This document shows, piece after piece, positions 1 to 10,490 of a DNA stretch of 64,000 nt. The notes below the pieces were generated by a model. That model made no database searches. It had not been told where the DNA came from and was given only the letters and a program-made list of their open reading frames with translations. Made by a program: the position numbers and the translations under genes. Source of the stretch: Synchiropus splendidus (Eukaryota; Chordata; Actinopteri; Syngnathiformes; Callionymidae); the NCBI RefSeq assembly GCF_027744825.2, contig NC_071338.1, positions 25,806,001 to 25,870,000 of the forward strand, in the 5' to 3' direction. Positions within the stretch are counted from its first letter, which is position 1; each line of letters begins with the position of its first letter.

Positions 1-1010
1 GATGTTGTCGGCAGGTTTAAGCCTGACATTCGCTGCCTAATTCCGCTATCTGATGGATTCTACTTCAGCTGAGACAAAGCCACAGATTTGTTTTGAACGA
101 CAAGTGTACCTGAAAATAACTTCTTCTGAGCTAGTGAGATGGTGGCGGAGTGTGGGAACAGTATATTTCTTTGTCATTAATTCACAAAACATGACAAGTG
201 ATATGTTCCGCTAACAGCAGGCTGTGTGATTTATCCTGCAGAGATCTGAACACTTGAAAATCAAAACAGTTTATGAGATCATGAATCACGCACTGGCATT
301 TGTGTTTGGCTGGATGTGAGCGAAGCACAAACAGCAGTTAATCAGCCTGCTCCGTGGCTGTCTGATTTGTAAAACATGTTCTTTTCTTGCCTTGTAATGT
401 TGGATAAAACTCCGCCAGCGATGAACAGCAAATAGCGCCTGCCTCGGTGTCTATGCTTTCAAGGATGCGGTCCAAGTTTGGATCTCTAAGGGTCATCAAA
501 GTAGTTATTATAATGCTATCTATTATAATTTAGTCCAGCTATTTGCCATTTCTATTTAGAACATACCTGTTGAGAATGTTTTATAAAGAGCTACACACAC
601 TTCTTAAGAAGCTGTGGTTGCCAAGATCTGGCACAACGATCAATACTTTCTATTCCGAGTGTGTTAGGGTTCATTTTGAAGTTTTGTCTGATTAGAAATA
701 CCATTGAAGGAGCAGTATGTTACTAATAAACTATTGAGTAAAAATATAAAAGTTTTATGCCACACATGTTCCTAAGTAACTACGAATAACAGCTGATACA
801 ATAAACCTGATTCAAGGTCTCCTACTTACTGAGCTGTTATAGAGTAGCAGACTTGTGTGACATGGTCGGTCAGGTAAAAGATTATACCACCACAGTTTCG
901 ACACTTGCTGGGCCCTGAATATTAAAAACAAGGTCCAACAGTGTCCCTGTTAATTAACTTCTGATGTTCAACAGTTCATAGACGCCACAACGGGCTGCTG
1001 AAGTTGATTT
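1..1010. other. Intergenic, no gene seen
   Basis: AT-rich single-copy-looking sequence with stops in all frames at short spacing. The part near 240-420 has the texture of a conserved non-coding block, with balanced composition, ATTA and TTTGT runs and no repeat signature. That is an impression only. Confidence 0.5.
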
Positions 1011-1020
1011 GGGAAGGTAC

Positions 1021-1645
1021 TTTTACCCACCGCGTCAACATGCAGCGTAGAAGACTGAGTTCTGCATCACTCTTCGATGCTGAAATCCTCTTGAAAATAG
1101 TGGCTACTTGACATCTTGGGCGTGAGAATGTATTAGAGGTGGATTGACCCCTCCCACCTGCAGGACGTATCAATGACATCAGTATCCGGCACCAATAGAA
1201 ACGTTGCTGTAGTGGAGACCACCTAACCTGAGACTGAGTTGAGACTGAGACCAAACTGGATCCAGAACAAACTACTTTTGTTTGTTCCATAAAACCATTT
1301 TCAGTTGTTGATGTACTGACACACTATGAATAGGAGACAGGATTCTGTCCTCAGTTTTGCTGTCGGGCTCGACTCGGTCTCTGGTCCTCGAAGTCCTGGA
1401 CTTCGTCTCTGAATCGGGTCAGATTTTCTCGACTGCAACACTTCTATGGGGTGATATCACTTCACCACCATATTCATGCGGGATAATAATGTCAGTGATT
1501 CGTGCCGCAGGTAGGAGGAGTCAATCCGGTTCAACACATTCTCGCGTCCACAATGTCAAATAGCCACTATTTTCAAATAGACTTCAGCGTCGAAGAGTGA
1601 TGCAGAAGTCAGTCGTATGCGTTGCATGTTGATGTGTTGGGTGTT
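1021..1645. repeat. Imperfect inverted repeat, transposon-like
   Basis: The left arm (about 1021-1290) read in reverse complement matches the right arm (about 1358-1645) over roughly 270 bases with scattered mismatches and small indels. Clear paired landmarks are 'tagccactattttcaa' on the right (1561-1576) against its complement on the left (1095-1110), 'cgaagagtgatgcagaa' on the right against its complement on the left, and the CATGTTGA-type ends. The 67-base spacer contains a short palindrome, aggacaggattctgtcct. Both arms carry GACTCGGTCT-like phrases seen in fish hAT-like repeats. Open frames on both strands are shadows of the same arms. Family not identified. Confidence 0.75.
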
Positions 1646-2289
1646 CAATTGAAGTATGTACCACCCCACGCAGCATTTCTGATGCCGTAGCCAGTGTGTC
1701 ATGCTAAAGAAAGACACAGGTTACAGGTTAGGGTTAAGCTTATGCCATTAGGTGGCGCTCCTGACTTCTTTGATGTGTTTCCCGCTCCCACACTGCATTC
1801 TCCCTCTGCCAATATATTTGTATGATGTTGTAAACATGGGCACCTGCACTACTTCCTGAAGTCGCTGCCAAACAAAAAACATTGATGAGAGGTAAAAGGA
1901 CATTCTCTGTTCAACTTGTTGGGGGACATTGTCTCTAATTTTTGGTTTAAGATTTTCAAGAAATGACAAAGAATTTCAGCATTATTAGAAAATACATTGT
2001 TTTCTGCTGGTCGATTAGCACTCAAGTTAGCATCAGCTAAATGGTTTTAGAGGCAACTGACTCTGCACACTCAAACTGTGGTAACAGCCTTTGACTTGAG
2101 CCCCCATCCCTAGATAAAACTATCCCCCGACAATCCAAAAATTGCCTGTCATTTCTCGTATGCTCAAGACTCCTTGCTCACTAACACACTTGAAGAAGTA
2201 ACAGCTCTTTGTCAGTAGTTGATCAACAATAATTTTAACACTAGAAAACTAGAAAAGCATTGAGAGAGCGCAAACCTCCCCCAAGCAGC
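1646..2289. other. Intergenic, no gene seen
   Basis: No coding signal. A short stretch near 1730-1770 with 'ggtggcgctcctgac' resembles fragments common in fish repeats. Nothing else can be assigned. Confidence 0.4.
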
Positions 2290-2507
2290 TTCAGTACACC
2301 CTCACCCACAAAGTATCCTACACGAGAAAAATCCTGGATCCAAATGGTGATCAGATCAGATCGTGAAAATCACTTACTCCCCATCCATATCACGTATTTC
2401 CGGAAAATTTTATCTAAATCCATCAGTAACTCAAATTATTTTGAACGCACAAACAAACTGACGCATCAAAAGCATAACCTCTATAGCAGAGGTAAAAAGA
2501 GATTTAC
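2290..2507 (+). mobile_element. RTE-like LINE/SINE 3' tail
   Basis: The sequence follows the order of a widespread vertebrate RTE-type 3' tail: 'atcctggatccaaatggtga', then a stretch matching 'ttccggaaaattttatc', then 'catcagtaactc', then 'acaaacaaactgacgcat', ending 'cataacctctatagcagagg'. The terminal 'agcagaggta' corresponds to the 'ggcggaggta' end of the family. The copy is diverged and 5'-truncated with no reverse transcriptase. The family match is from memory of the consensus order, not from a search. The open frame 2260-2535 runs through it and is not a gene. Confidence 0.75.
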
Positions 2508-3719
2508 AATAGACTTATTATTTAAATCAAAATAAAACAGTCTCTGGGGTCTGCAACGTCTCCTCAACTCCATGAAAACAAAAGTGTCTTTTAGCGACGA
2601 CCAAGGCTTCCATCCTCAGAGCCAAACAGTGACAAAGCAACACATTCAAGAAACTCTCAGCAACAACACTTAATGGGCTGTAAGAACCAGAGTGATGCAG
2701 GTTGTAGGAACTGCTTGGAAATGAATCAGCGCACAGGAAATGTGAAACATTTTTGCTGCTGCTAGCTGCATTTTCAATTGAAAGGCAGTGTGCTACTTTG
2801 ACCACTAAAATAACAAAACAAAAACTCATCTCTGTGTGGTCCATTCATTTTACAGAGACCCAAGTATCCAAGTTGTAGAAGTATCTTATTATTATAATAT
2901 ATACTTACATCTTCAGTTAACGCCACTGTGCACCCCCTTCTTATTATAAAATATTATATGACAATAACACTGGTCACTTTAAAATCGGTAGTAACCATAA
3001 CAGTGTCGCATCATGTGCTCACAAGTCCCAAGACCGAGTTGCTATTTAATAATTTTCAGAAAAGCATAGGCAAACCACTTCACTTCACTTCACAAAAATA
3101 TATTTTTTCTTCTTGTCCATATTCCAGAGTCGCTAGAGGAGGGTATATCCTACGTCAGTAAGAAAGGTGGAACGGACAAATTATCACAGAATTTTCGAAT
3201 ATTTCTTTTAGGCTGTTTAGATTTGAGCTCAGCTATAACCTTCTAGGTTTCTATAAACTCCTCACCAACAACCACATGCAGTCTCATAAATTGGGATTAT
3301 TAACAAACAGTGAATTGCAAATCGCTTTTCTTATTTTTATTTTTTTCTCATTTTAAGCCCTTGTAAAGAAATAAAGTGCAGGCAGAAGCACCCCTTCTTT
3401 CATGGTAAAAGGAATAAATGCAATAAAGTTGTAATATTTCTCAGAGCCCAGAGCTTAAAAAAAATGCAATTTCAATATTGGTAATGAGGCAAGTTTAATT
3501 TTGAAGTGGGAGCAAACCAATAATACGAGAAAATGGCAAATACAAGGGAGTAAATTGCATTCCTGCGGAGACAGTGAAAAGACTTAAGGAACACATAAAA
3601 GCAATCTCCAACTGGAAATTAGAAATCAACCCTCAGAAACCAAATAACAGAAAAGAAATATTACTGTCCACTTTCTAAATCAATATTACACCGCTACAAG
3701 ACAGTATTACCATGGAAAC
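2508..3719. other. Intergenic, no gene seen
   Basis: AT-rich, with stops in every frame. No repeat family or gene was recognised. Open frames at 2527-2844 and 2928-3161 have no splice or protein-family support. Confidence 0.45.
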
Positions 3720-4000
3720 GCCGCTAAAGAATGAAGCAATTTTTTTTATTATTTCAAAATAAAAATCGCAGCCCGAAGCGGCTGGTTTTATTACAGCAGC
3801 TGACAGATCAGCAGTCTGTGTTCATGTGAGGAGACGCTTTTCAATCACATGCTTTATGAATTTACACATTTCTGGGGTCGGGACAATAGCGCCGGCCGTA
3901 GATTAGCCAGGAAAGGTGACTTGGAATCCAGGGTTGCAGCTATTCGTCTTTAGATTAAGTTATGGATGAAATGCTGCCATTTGTTTGTTTGTTTTTTTTG
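3720..4000. promoter_or_regulatory. Candidate conserved non-coding block
   Basis: A repeat-free stretch with tightly mixed AT-rich and GC-rich words: 'cgctaaagaatgaagcaatt', 'cagcagctgacagatcagca' (E-box CAGCTG and a TGACAG TALE-type site) and 'tagcgccggccgtagatta'. The density of homeodomain-type and bHLH-type words is what suggests a regulatory block. Conservation cannot be seen from one sequence. Confidence 0.3.
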
Positions 4001-4479
4001 TCATTTTGCGTCCAACTCACTCAGACTGGGAGGTTAAAGGCTCAGATCTTTGGAGTCCCTCTTTATTTTCTGTGATGAGAAAACTATAGGGTCCCATGTG
4101 TGCAAGTCAAATTGTGCACTTCATTTAGATTTTTCATTCTGCCTCTCTGTCAAGAATCTGACAGGAAGTACACCATGAAATCAATTGACTAACTGAATAA
4201 TCATGTAACAGACTTGCATCTCACATTCCAAATGGTTTCAATGGGCCAATAAAGAGCAGTGTGCAACTGAAGAGTGGTGAGAATCCACATGTGAAACCCG
4301 CATAAATCTTAGTTTCTGTCCACATTTTAGTGTGCTATTTCGCCTCCTTGATAAAACACCACTTTATACTCCATCTTTTCAGTCTCATTAGACACCGTTC
4401 CTGGTGAGAAACTTCATTTCCATCAACCGTTCTTTTAATCATGAGTGAATAACAGTGTTTTTCTGCTTAATACAAATAA

Positions 4480-5510
4480 GTTGGCTCAGTCAAAATGACT
4501 TTAGAGCTGCCTTTCGGAGTCTGGATGTGAGTTTTGGCTCCGAGTTTGTGCGCACGTTTTGTCGTTCAGGTCGAAAACAAAGCTGCGATGTAAAACAACA
4601 GACGCAATACTGAAAGATATGTGAGGAACGTCCAACTCTGCAGCCTAACTTCCATCGCACAGCTTCCTCTCCAAATCCGCTGATGATCTGTTTAACAGGC
4701 CAGAAAGGACTCAAGACTTAAACAGCCCACACAGTGATTCAATCAAGACAAACACATCATAATCATGCACTTATGCGGCCACCCAAAACACAGACCCGCA
4801 CCTCTCTTTCCTCCTGCATTTATTCGTGCGGGCGGTAAATGGATACATTAGACGAGAGGCTTGAATTGACAAGCCTATAACTTTGGAGCCAATAAACGTT
4901 AAGAGGCACCACAGTGAGTGAGACCAGAGCCCGGGCAGCTCCGCTGACAACCTGGCCCAACTGTGGGAGCTGCTGGCTGGCTCCAGCAAATAAAGGGTGA
5001 AGCTTTTAGGCAATGAGCAGCAGGTGATCTCAGCTTTTCTGCAAGTCCTAATGCTTCTAAAAGCCACTCTCCCTGCTTCTGTAATTGGGCATCAGTAGTT
5101 AATGTAGTATTGACTGCATTACATGCTCTTGTGCATCCTTCCCCACTAATGCCATTTGCATCACCTTGTACATTTACCATATTGCTTAGCCAATAACTGT
5201 TAAAAGCAATATGAATCATGAATCACAGGGAGGAAAACTTTTAGCTGGACAGACATTCAAAGCGGACAATTTACAGTTGAGTTAATTTGGGTACATTAGC
5301 GGATGATTCAGCCGGACAGAAGAATTTACGTCTCGGCCACAGAGCCCATTGGTTTGGAAAAACAAGAGTGCTCTGCTGAGAGCGATGTAACATCAATTTC
5401 CAAGCATTAATAGCATCGCTTGCATCGGTTTTGGAGGGCAAGCCTTCAAATTTGAGCTGGGTGTCTGAGGCTCCGGGGCTTATGATAAATAACACTGCTA
5501 ATAAACAGGT
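4480..5510. promoter_or_regulatory. Candidate conserved non-coding blocks
   Basis: Repeat-free sequence with GC-rich words and ATTA cores, for example 'ttcgtgcgggcggtaaatgg' and 'acctgtttattagcagtgtt' (on the - strand near 5490-5510). Several overlapping open frames of 70-106 codons lie here on the - strand in two frames. None has a recognisable domain, and their overlap argues for chance. Confidence 0.3.
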
Positions 5511-5899
5511 GGTCGATCATTTATACGCGGAACAGCAACTTTTTTTTTTCCCTTTAAACCGTTTGAAAGTCAGCTGTTGACCTATGGTTTTCAATATACT
5601 GCATTTATTTTCCATCTCACTGAGGAAACATTTCATTCATATTTAAAAAAAAAAACCCTCAGACGCTGATAAAAGCAGCATTGATGTTTCCACTTGTGGT
5701 GTAAACATGCAGTTAAACTTAAAGTAATCATAAAATATTTTTTTTGTGAGGAAATAGATCAGGAGTATTAACACGTTGGTGATGGCTTGTTTGGCATGGT
5801 TGATCATAAAGTGGCTTTGATGGATCAAGCCTGAATGTCTATATGTAATATATAAAACATACTGTCGATGTTTGTATTTGTGTGTCAAAAGCATCGCCC
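5511..5899. other. Intergenic, AT-rich, no gene seen
   Basis: Contains a T9 run at about 5540 and an A12 run at 5645. No gene or repeat family recognised. Confidence 0.45.
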
Positions 5900-6231
5900 T
5901 CACACTTGTTGTCCGGCTTTATGAGTCTGCAAATGTATCACAGTGTCCCGCCAATAAGTCACTCTGCATTAATACGTCTTGAATATAATGAAGACTTGGA
6001 TGTTGGATCTCCATCCAATGTGGGACGCCATTAGGGGAGAGTTTGATTTAAATTAAAATTAATTAGATTGCCTCACCCATTAACCTAAATACATTGAAAT
6101 AGATAGTTAATGCAAGGAGGCCTATTTGGCTGGGAAGGCAGTGCGCAGCATTATCCATAATTTGCAATCAAGTTAAAAGCACTCTGCTGTCATCTCCCAT
6201 CCCGTGGAGATGTCAAAGGCTGCCTCGCTAA
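5900..6231. promoter_or_regulatory. Candidate upstream conserved block next to the CpG island
   Basis: The block contains 'aattaaaattaattagattg' (6051-6070), 'ccattaacctaaatacattg' and 'tccataatttgcaatcaagt', that is, several TAATT/ATTA homeodomain-type cores within 150 bases, with no repeat signature. It lies directly upstream of the CpG island, where a proximal enhancer or promoter extension would be expected. Confidence 0.35.
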
Positions 6232-7060
6232 CTTCAGCAGCGCAAGAAGCACTTAAGAGCGGGAGGAGGAGGAGAGAAGGGGAGCGGAGGAGGAGAGGAG
6301 CCAGCGTCTGGATGCGCTCAAAGTCCGCGGGAAAGACACCACGTTCAGTCCAGATCAACCCAAGTGTCCGTAACTTCACTCTCACTGAGAAACCACGGCG
6401 GATGCGAAGTCAACAGAAGCGATGGACGAGCTGTTCAAGCGCAGCTCCGGGGGTGAGGGGGGAGGAGAGAGACACTACTCACCCTCTTCCTTGTCCAACA
6501 CCATGGTCCTGAGGAACGAGGAGTCCTTCCCCGGCCGATCCGTCCTTGGCTCCAGCAGGATGCTCGCTCCGCTCGGAGGAAAGAAGAAAAAAAAAACCGC
6601 TTCAAAACCGCGCGGTGCTCGTGAACGCACCACAACCACGAGAGAAAAGAAAAAAAAACCTCGAAAATATCTACCGCTCGCTTTTGCTGCCAAGAACAAT
6701 TCAGACGCCCGAAAATCCGTCCAGTTGCGGCGTGAATGAATCAAACAGCGTCGCCCGATAAAATTCCATGCGAGTGTCTAAGAGGGAAATGTCAAAGGAA
6801 AAAAAGAAAAACAACGCAGAAGCTAGTGTCGTCGCGGAGCGATCTCGCAGCTCCTCGGTGTGGACGCGCGCTCTCTCTCGCCTTGTCCTTCTCGTTTGCT
6901 CCGGAGCGGCAACTCTCTGGTCCAACACATCCCACTGCAAACGTGACAAGTGCTGGAGGGGAAAGTCTCGCCGCCTCTCCGTGCGTCCGACTGCCGCGCC
7001 GCCGCCGCCGCCGCCGAATAAATGCGCGCCGCTCGCACACACTCCAGGATTCCCCTGTTA
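6232..7060 (+). promoter_or_regulatory. CpG island, probable promoter
   Basis: This is the only long CpG-rich stretch in the window; CG dinucleotides are frequent (for example 'gtggacgcgcgctctctctc' and 'ctgccgcgccgccgccgccg'), in contrast to the CpG-poor surroundings. A purine-rich GGAGGAGG tract lies at 6261-6302 and a CCG triplet run at about 6996-7016. CpG islands in vertebrates usually mark transcription starts of developmental or housekeeping genes. No TATA box was seen at a useful position. Direction is not proven; the short first-exon candidate at 6422 favours the + strand. Confidence 0.6.
6422..6452 (+). CDS. Candidate first coding exon, protein unidentified
   Basis: An ATG at 6422 sits in a strong initiation context (G at -3, G at +4) inside the CpG island. 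It opens a short frame reading MDELFKRSSG, then meets a good splice donor (ggg|gtgagg) after base 6452, leaving a phase-1 exon of 31 coding bases. An out-of-frame ATG lies about 20 bases upstream and overlaps it. No following exon could be found, and I do not recognise the peptide. If the donor is not used, the frame runs on to 6739 as a 105-residue lysine- and serine-rich low-complexity sequence, which looks less like a protein. It could also be a non-coding first exon. Confidence is low because there is no homologue or second exon to anchor it. Confidence 0.3.
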
Positions 7061-7262
7061 ATTAAATCAATTCATTATGCTCAGATCTGATTAGCAGCCC
7101 TCCCCCCGCCCCCCCCTCTGAATCAATTATTCAATACACAAACATAATTGCTTGTGCCAGAGGTGTCTAACTATGAGCTTATTTAACTCCAAGGACACTA
7201 ATTACCCCGAGGGCACGGGAACTTTTCTCATTAATTCTGACAAAACACAAAAGCACAGCGAA
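7061..7262. promoter_or_regulatory. Candidate conserved block flanking the CpG island
   Basis: The block is dense in homeodomain-type words: 'tgttaattaaatcaattcat' (7056-7075), 'ctgattagcagccc', 'gaatcaattattcaatacac', 'ggacactaattaccccg' and 'ttctcattaattctgac'. A C-rich run (7098-7117) sits between them. The arrangement resembles enhancers flanking developmental promoters. Function is inferred. Confidence 0.35.
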
Positions 7263-7350
7263 GGGAAAGGTGCGCGCGCACGCCGCCGATGGGGCGAGTG
7301 GGGCTCGCGCGTGATGGGGCTGGTGATGCTCGCGCGCGCGCACGCGGATG

Positions 7351-7364
7351 AGAGTGAGAGAGAG

Positions 7365-7397
<33 letters not shown>

Positions 7398-7419
7398 CAG
7401 AAAGAGAGAGAGAGAGAGA
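7351..7419. repeat. GA microsatellite
   Basis: An interrupted (GA)n tract with two 'acagaaag' interruptions. Just upstream (7330-7341) is a pure CG/CA alternating run. The dipeptide Arg-Glu open frame through it is an artefact of the repeat. Confidence 0.95.
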
Positions 7420-7717
7420 TGGCGCGGTGCTGGAGACGTTCACATCCTTCACAAGGTACTCGGTTCAAAACTCACTTGTGGAGCGAGGTGGTCTTTGAAA
7501 GTGTGGGTGTCCTGTTGTCTCCTGTTTTTTTACATTTTTTTTTTCTAACGCCCGTCTAAACAGGTGGATTTGTTTGACAAAGATGTTTCATCCACAGGGT
7601 TTCGTTCAGGTCCCTGACATGGAGTTGAACTCTCGTCTTTAAGGTGCAAACATTTCCACAGATCCTTTATTCAAACGCGACAATCCAAGAGATTCTCTCG
7701 CCAGAGTGAGATTCACA
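7420..7717. other. Intergenic, no gene seen
   Basis: Spacer between the GA microsatellite and the 22-bp-repeat element. No gene or named repeat recognised. Confidence 0.4.
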
Positions 7718-8617
7718 TTTATGGAAGCTCAGAGCTGCCAGTGATGGAAAAATGTTTTTGGATTGGTATCACATTATTTCGTGATATGTACCACGTTACT
7801 TCATGATACGTACCACGTTATTTCATGTTACGTACCATGTTATTTCATGATACGTACCACGTTATTTCATGATACGTACCACGTTATTTCATGATACGTA
7901 CCACGTTATTTCACGATACGTACCACGTTGCTTCACGATATGTACCACGTTATTTCATGATACGTACCAGTTATTTCATGATACGTACCACGTTATTTCA
8001 TGATACGTACCACGTTATTTCACGATACGTACCGCGTTATTTCACGATACGTACCACATTGTTTCACGATATGTACCACGTTATGTACCACGTTATGTAC
8101 CACGTTATTTCATGATACGTACCGCATTATTTTATGATACGTACCACGTTATTTCATGATACGTACCATTTTATTTTATGATACGTACCACATTATTTCA
8201 TGATACATCCACGTTATTTCGCAATACATACCACGTTATTTCACGATACGTACCACGTTATTTCACAATATGTACCCCGTTATTTCACGATACGTACCAC
8301 GTTATTTCACGATACGTACCACGTTATTTTACGATACGTACCACGTTATTTCATGATACCTACCACGTTATTTCATGATATGTACCATGTTATTTCATGA
8401 TACATATCACATTGTTTCATGATATTTATATCTATTTATGTTATTATAAATAACATGATAAATATGATGAAATAACACCATACTATCGTGAAATAATGTG
8501 ATAAAAATCATGAAATAACGTCATACTATCGTGAAATAGCATGTTACGTATCATGAAATAACGTGATATTGATCCAAAAATATTTTTCCATTACTGGCAG
8601 CTCTGTGCTTCTGTAAA
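7718..8617. mobile_element. Inverted-repeat element carrying a 22-bp minisatellite
   Basis: The ends are inverted copies of one another. 'cagagctgccagtgatgg' starts at 7730 on the left, and its near-exact complement ends at 8605 on the right. Weaker match runs outward to about 7718 and 8617 and inward through a shared 'TTTTTGGAT' and 'TATCAC'. Between them, from about 7785 to 8430, a unit close to 'acgtaccacgttatttcatg' plus 'at' (22 bp) repeats about 28 times. After an AT-rich centre (8430-8460), several units reappear in the opposite orientation (8465-8570). A non-autonomous DNA transposon with an expanded internal satellite fits best. No clear target-site duplication was found, and the family is unknown. 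Confidence 0.8.
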
Positions 8618-8879
8618 AACTAAAGTAGCCTCTACCAAGCATTTACTTCATATTAGTGGGGTCGATATTCCAGATGTTTACTGTGAGCATGGGCTGTGCC
8701 ATATTTTTTGTTCGTCGCTGACAAAATCGGTGCAGTATGTGCGCTACAGAAAATAAAACAAATAACAATATGAAATATTATTGATGGCAAATGAACAGCA
8801 GGTGGCATTAGTATTCCAGAACACGCTCACACAACACACACAACTGGAGACAGCATGCACTGCTTCGGTCGCTGAGGGA

Positions 8880-8965
8880 GCGATGGATCCTTCAAAAGAT
8901 TCCTGGTTCCAGATGGTAATCCTGATCAGAACCAAAAATATAATCATCAGACAGAGCGACAAATA
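8880..8965 (+). mobile_element. RTE-like tail fragment
   Basis: 'gattcctggttccagatggt' followed by 'aatcctgatcagaacc' matches the start of the RTE-like tail copy at 2330, but the rest of the tail is missing. It is a small diverged fragment. Confidence 0.5.
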
Positions 8966-9945
8966 AGTGCTGATGAGCATTTTACCTCACGGGCATCAGA
9001 AAGAAACAACATATATATTTTAATTTACATGTATAATTAAAACATGACACACAAACACACACAATTCCAAACAGCGCTCTGAAATGAATGTCTTGTTTAT
9101 GATGCGCTCAGCATTACATCATCTGAAACAGGCTTGCGAGGAGATACGCCCATCTGAATGTCATATACCAGGATCATAAATTAAAGACTCAAGGAACTGA
9201 CAGCTAATAATCTGGAGAAGTCAAGAGGTAGCGTCACATCTCTACAGTACAATGAAGGCAACTCATCACTTCTTTCTACAGTTCTACCATAAGGGATTTT
9301 CTCGCTGCTTGGAGTGGCGTTGTAGTCCTTTTTTTGGTAAGAAGACTTCGAAGCGCTGGTCCTCATCCCTGCCACATCATACCGAGAGGCACCAGGATGC
9401 TGTATCACTTACTTTGAGAGGCAGAGTTACTGCTATTTAGGGGCTGTTGAATGGATAAAGATGACCTCGGTATTTATGGTCCATGGCCCAACCACACAAA
9501 GTCCTTGTAAACCAAAACACCAATGCTAGAGTGCTGGGCATTACACGGTTATTCAATGAAATAAGTTCAACACATCCTCCAATGGCGCCAACTGACTTCA
9601 AGAGATGTCAGTGAAAAGTGATGTGAGACATCAGTGGGCAACTGTACAACGGAGAAGACATCATTTATATAAATAGACCGACGATGTGATGACTCGTCCT
9701 GAGAGAACCATTCCTCTCCCACATGGCAGCAACTTTGTTTTCCTGAAACAAAGGCTGGAATACCTTCCTGGTGCGTATGTCTTGCCTTTCTTCTGCAAAA
9801 ATAAAAAAGGCACAACTTCTAATTGAGCAGTTAATTAGTGTCCAGGCACAGTTTCGTTTACCCTGCAAGATAAACAGCCTTTCAAAAAAAAAAGAAAAAA
9901 AAAATGAGACGACACAACAGATGGGCTGTGTTTTTGATTAGCGGC
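8966..9945. other. Intergenic, no gene seen
   Basis: No gene or repeat recognised. Open frames at 9181-9408 and 9567-9868 overlap each other on the - strand in different frames and lack support. An A-rich run lies at 9885-9904. Confidence 0.4.
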
Positions 9946-9949
9946 TAGA

Positions 9950-10490
9950 TGGAATGCTCACTTCTCAAATCTGGTAATATAATTGTTGGCCGTTATTGCC
10001 GAGATGAAAGTGTTGCCGTTTCGTGGTGAAGCCTTAAATAGCAGCGCTCTCACTTGCCCTGCGGAGACTGTTAACCAATTACGGGCCAGATCCAAGAAAG
10101 ATTAGCCATTTAGGAGCGAGACGCAGAGTTTAGCTTCAATAATGTGGGCTCGTCTGCAGCCAGCAGGCCGTCCATGGTGCGAGGCTGCTCAGTCTGTCCT
10201 TGCCGTCTGTTGCAGCAGATACTTCAAACTCCCAGCCATCCCATTAACCCTATTATCATTAGCCATTCTGCAATGAAGTCTTGCGCCCACCACAAGCATT
10301 TTTCGCCCGATAATTAAAAGTATTAGCTGGGCTTTTCTTGCCGTGTGTGGGCTTGTGAAGCTTCAAAATTGCCCGTCAGAGGTTAGAACAAAAATACAAA
10401 CGCAATGAGATCTTGAAATTTTGGTGCCATTCTGAAACATCAACTCCTCACCGTTCACAGGACCGAGCTCTCCACCAGCCTTGTTAATGA
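9950..10490. promoter_or_regulatory. Candidate conserved non-coding block
   Basis: This repeat-free block of about 500 bases is one of the most CNE-like in the window. Words include 'ctgttaaccaattacgggcc' (10069-10088), 'aagattagccatttaggagc', 'cccattaaccctattatcat', 'cattagccattctgcaatga' and 'gcccgataattaaaagtatt' (10308-10327). ATTA cores recur at irregular spacing with little simple sequence. Conservation is untested. Confidence 0.4.

Noticed and set aside
6453..6739. Extension of the 6422 frame to a 105-residue protein
   Set aside because: Past the donor site it becomes Lys-rich low-complexity sequence overlapped by open frames in the other frames, as expected in a CpG island.
7152..7559. 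135-codon frame rich in Arg-Glu
   Set aside because: It is driven by the GA microsatellite; the opposite strand gives an equally long Ser-Leu frame.
7891..8400. Open frames with a repeating 22-residue peptide
   Set aside because: Three 22-bp units make 66 bases, so an open repeat automatically gives a 22-residue periodic peptide in all three frames. No start or gene context supports coding.
7785..8430. CRISPR-like array of evenly spaced repeats
   Set aside because: Units are directly adjacent with no unique spacers, period is 22 bp, and the context is vertebrate DNA.
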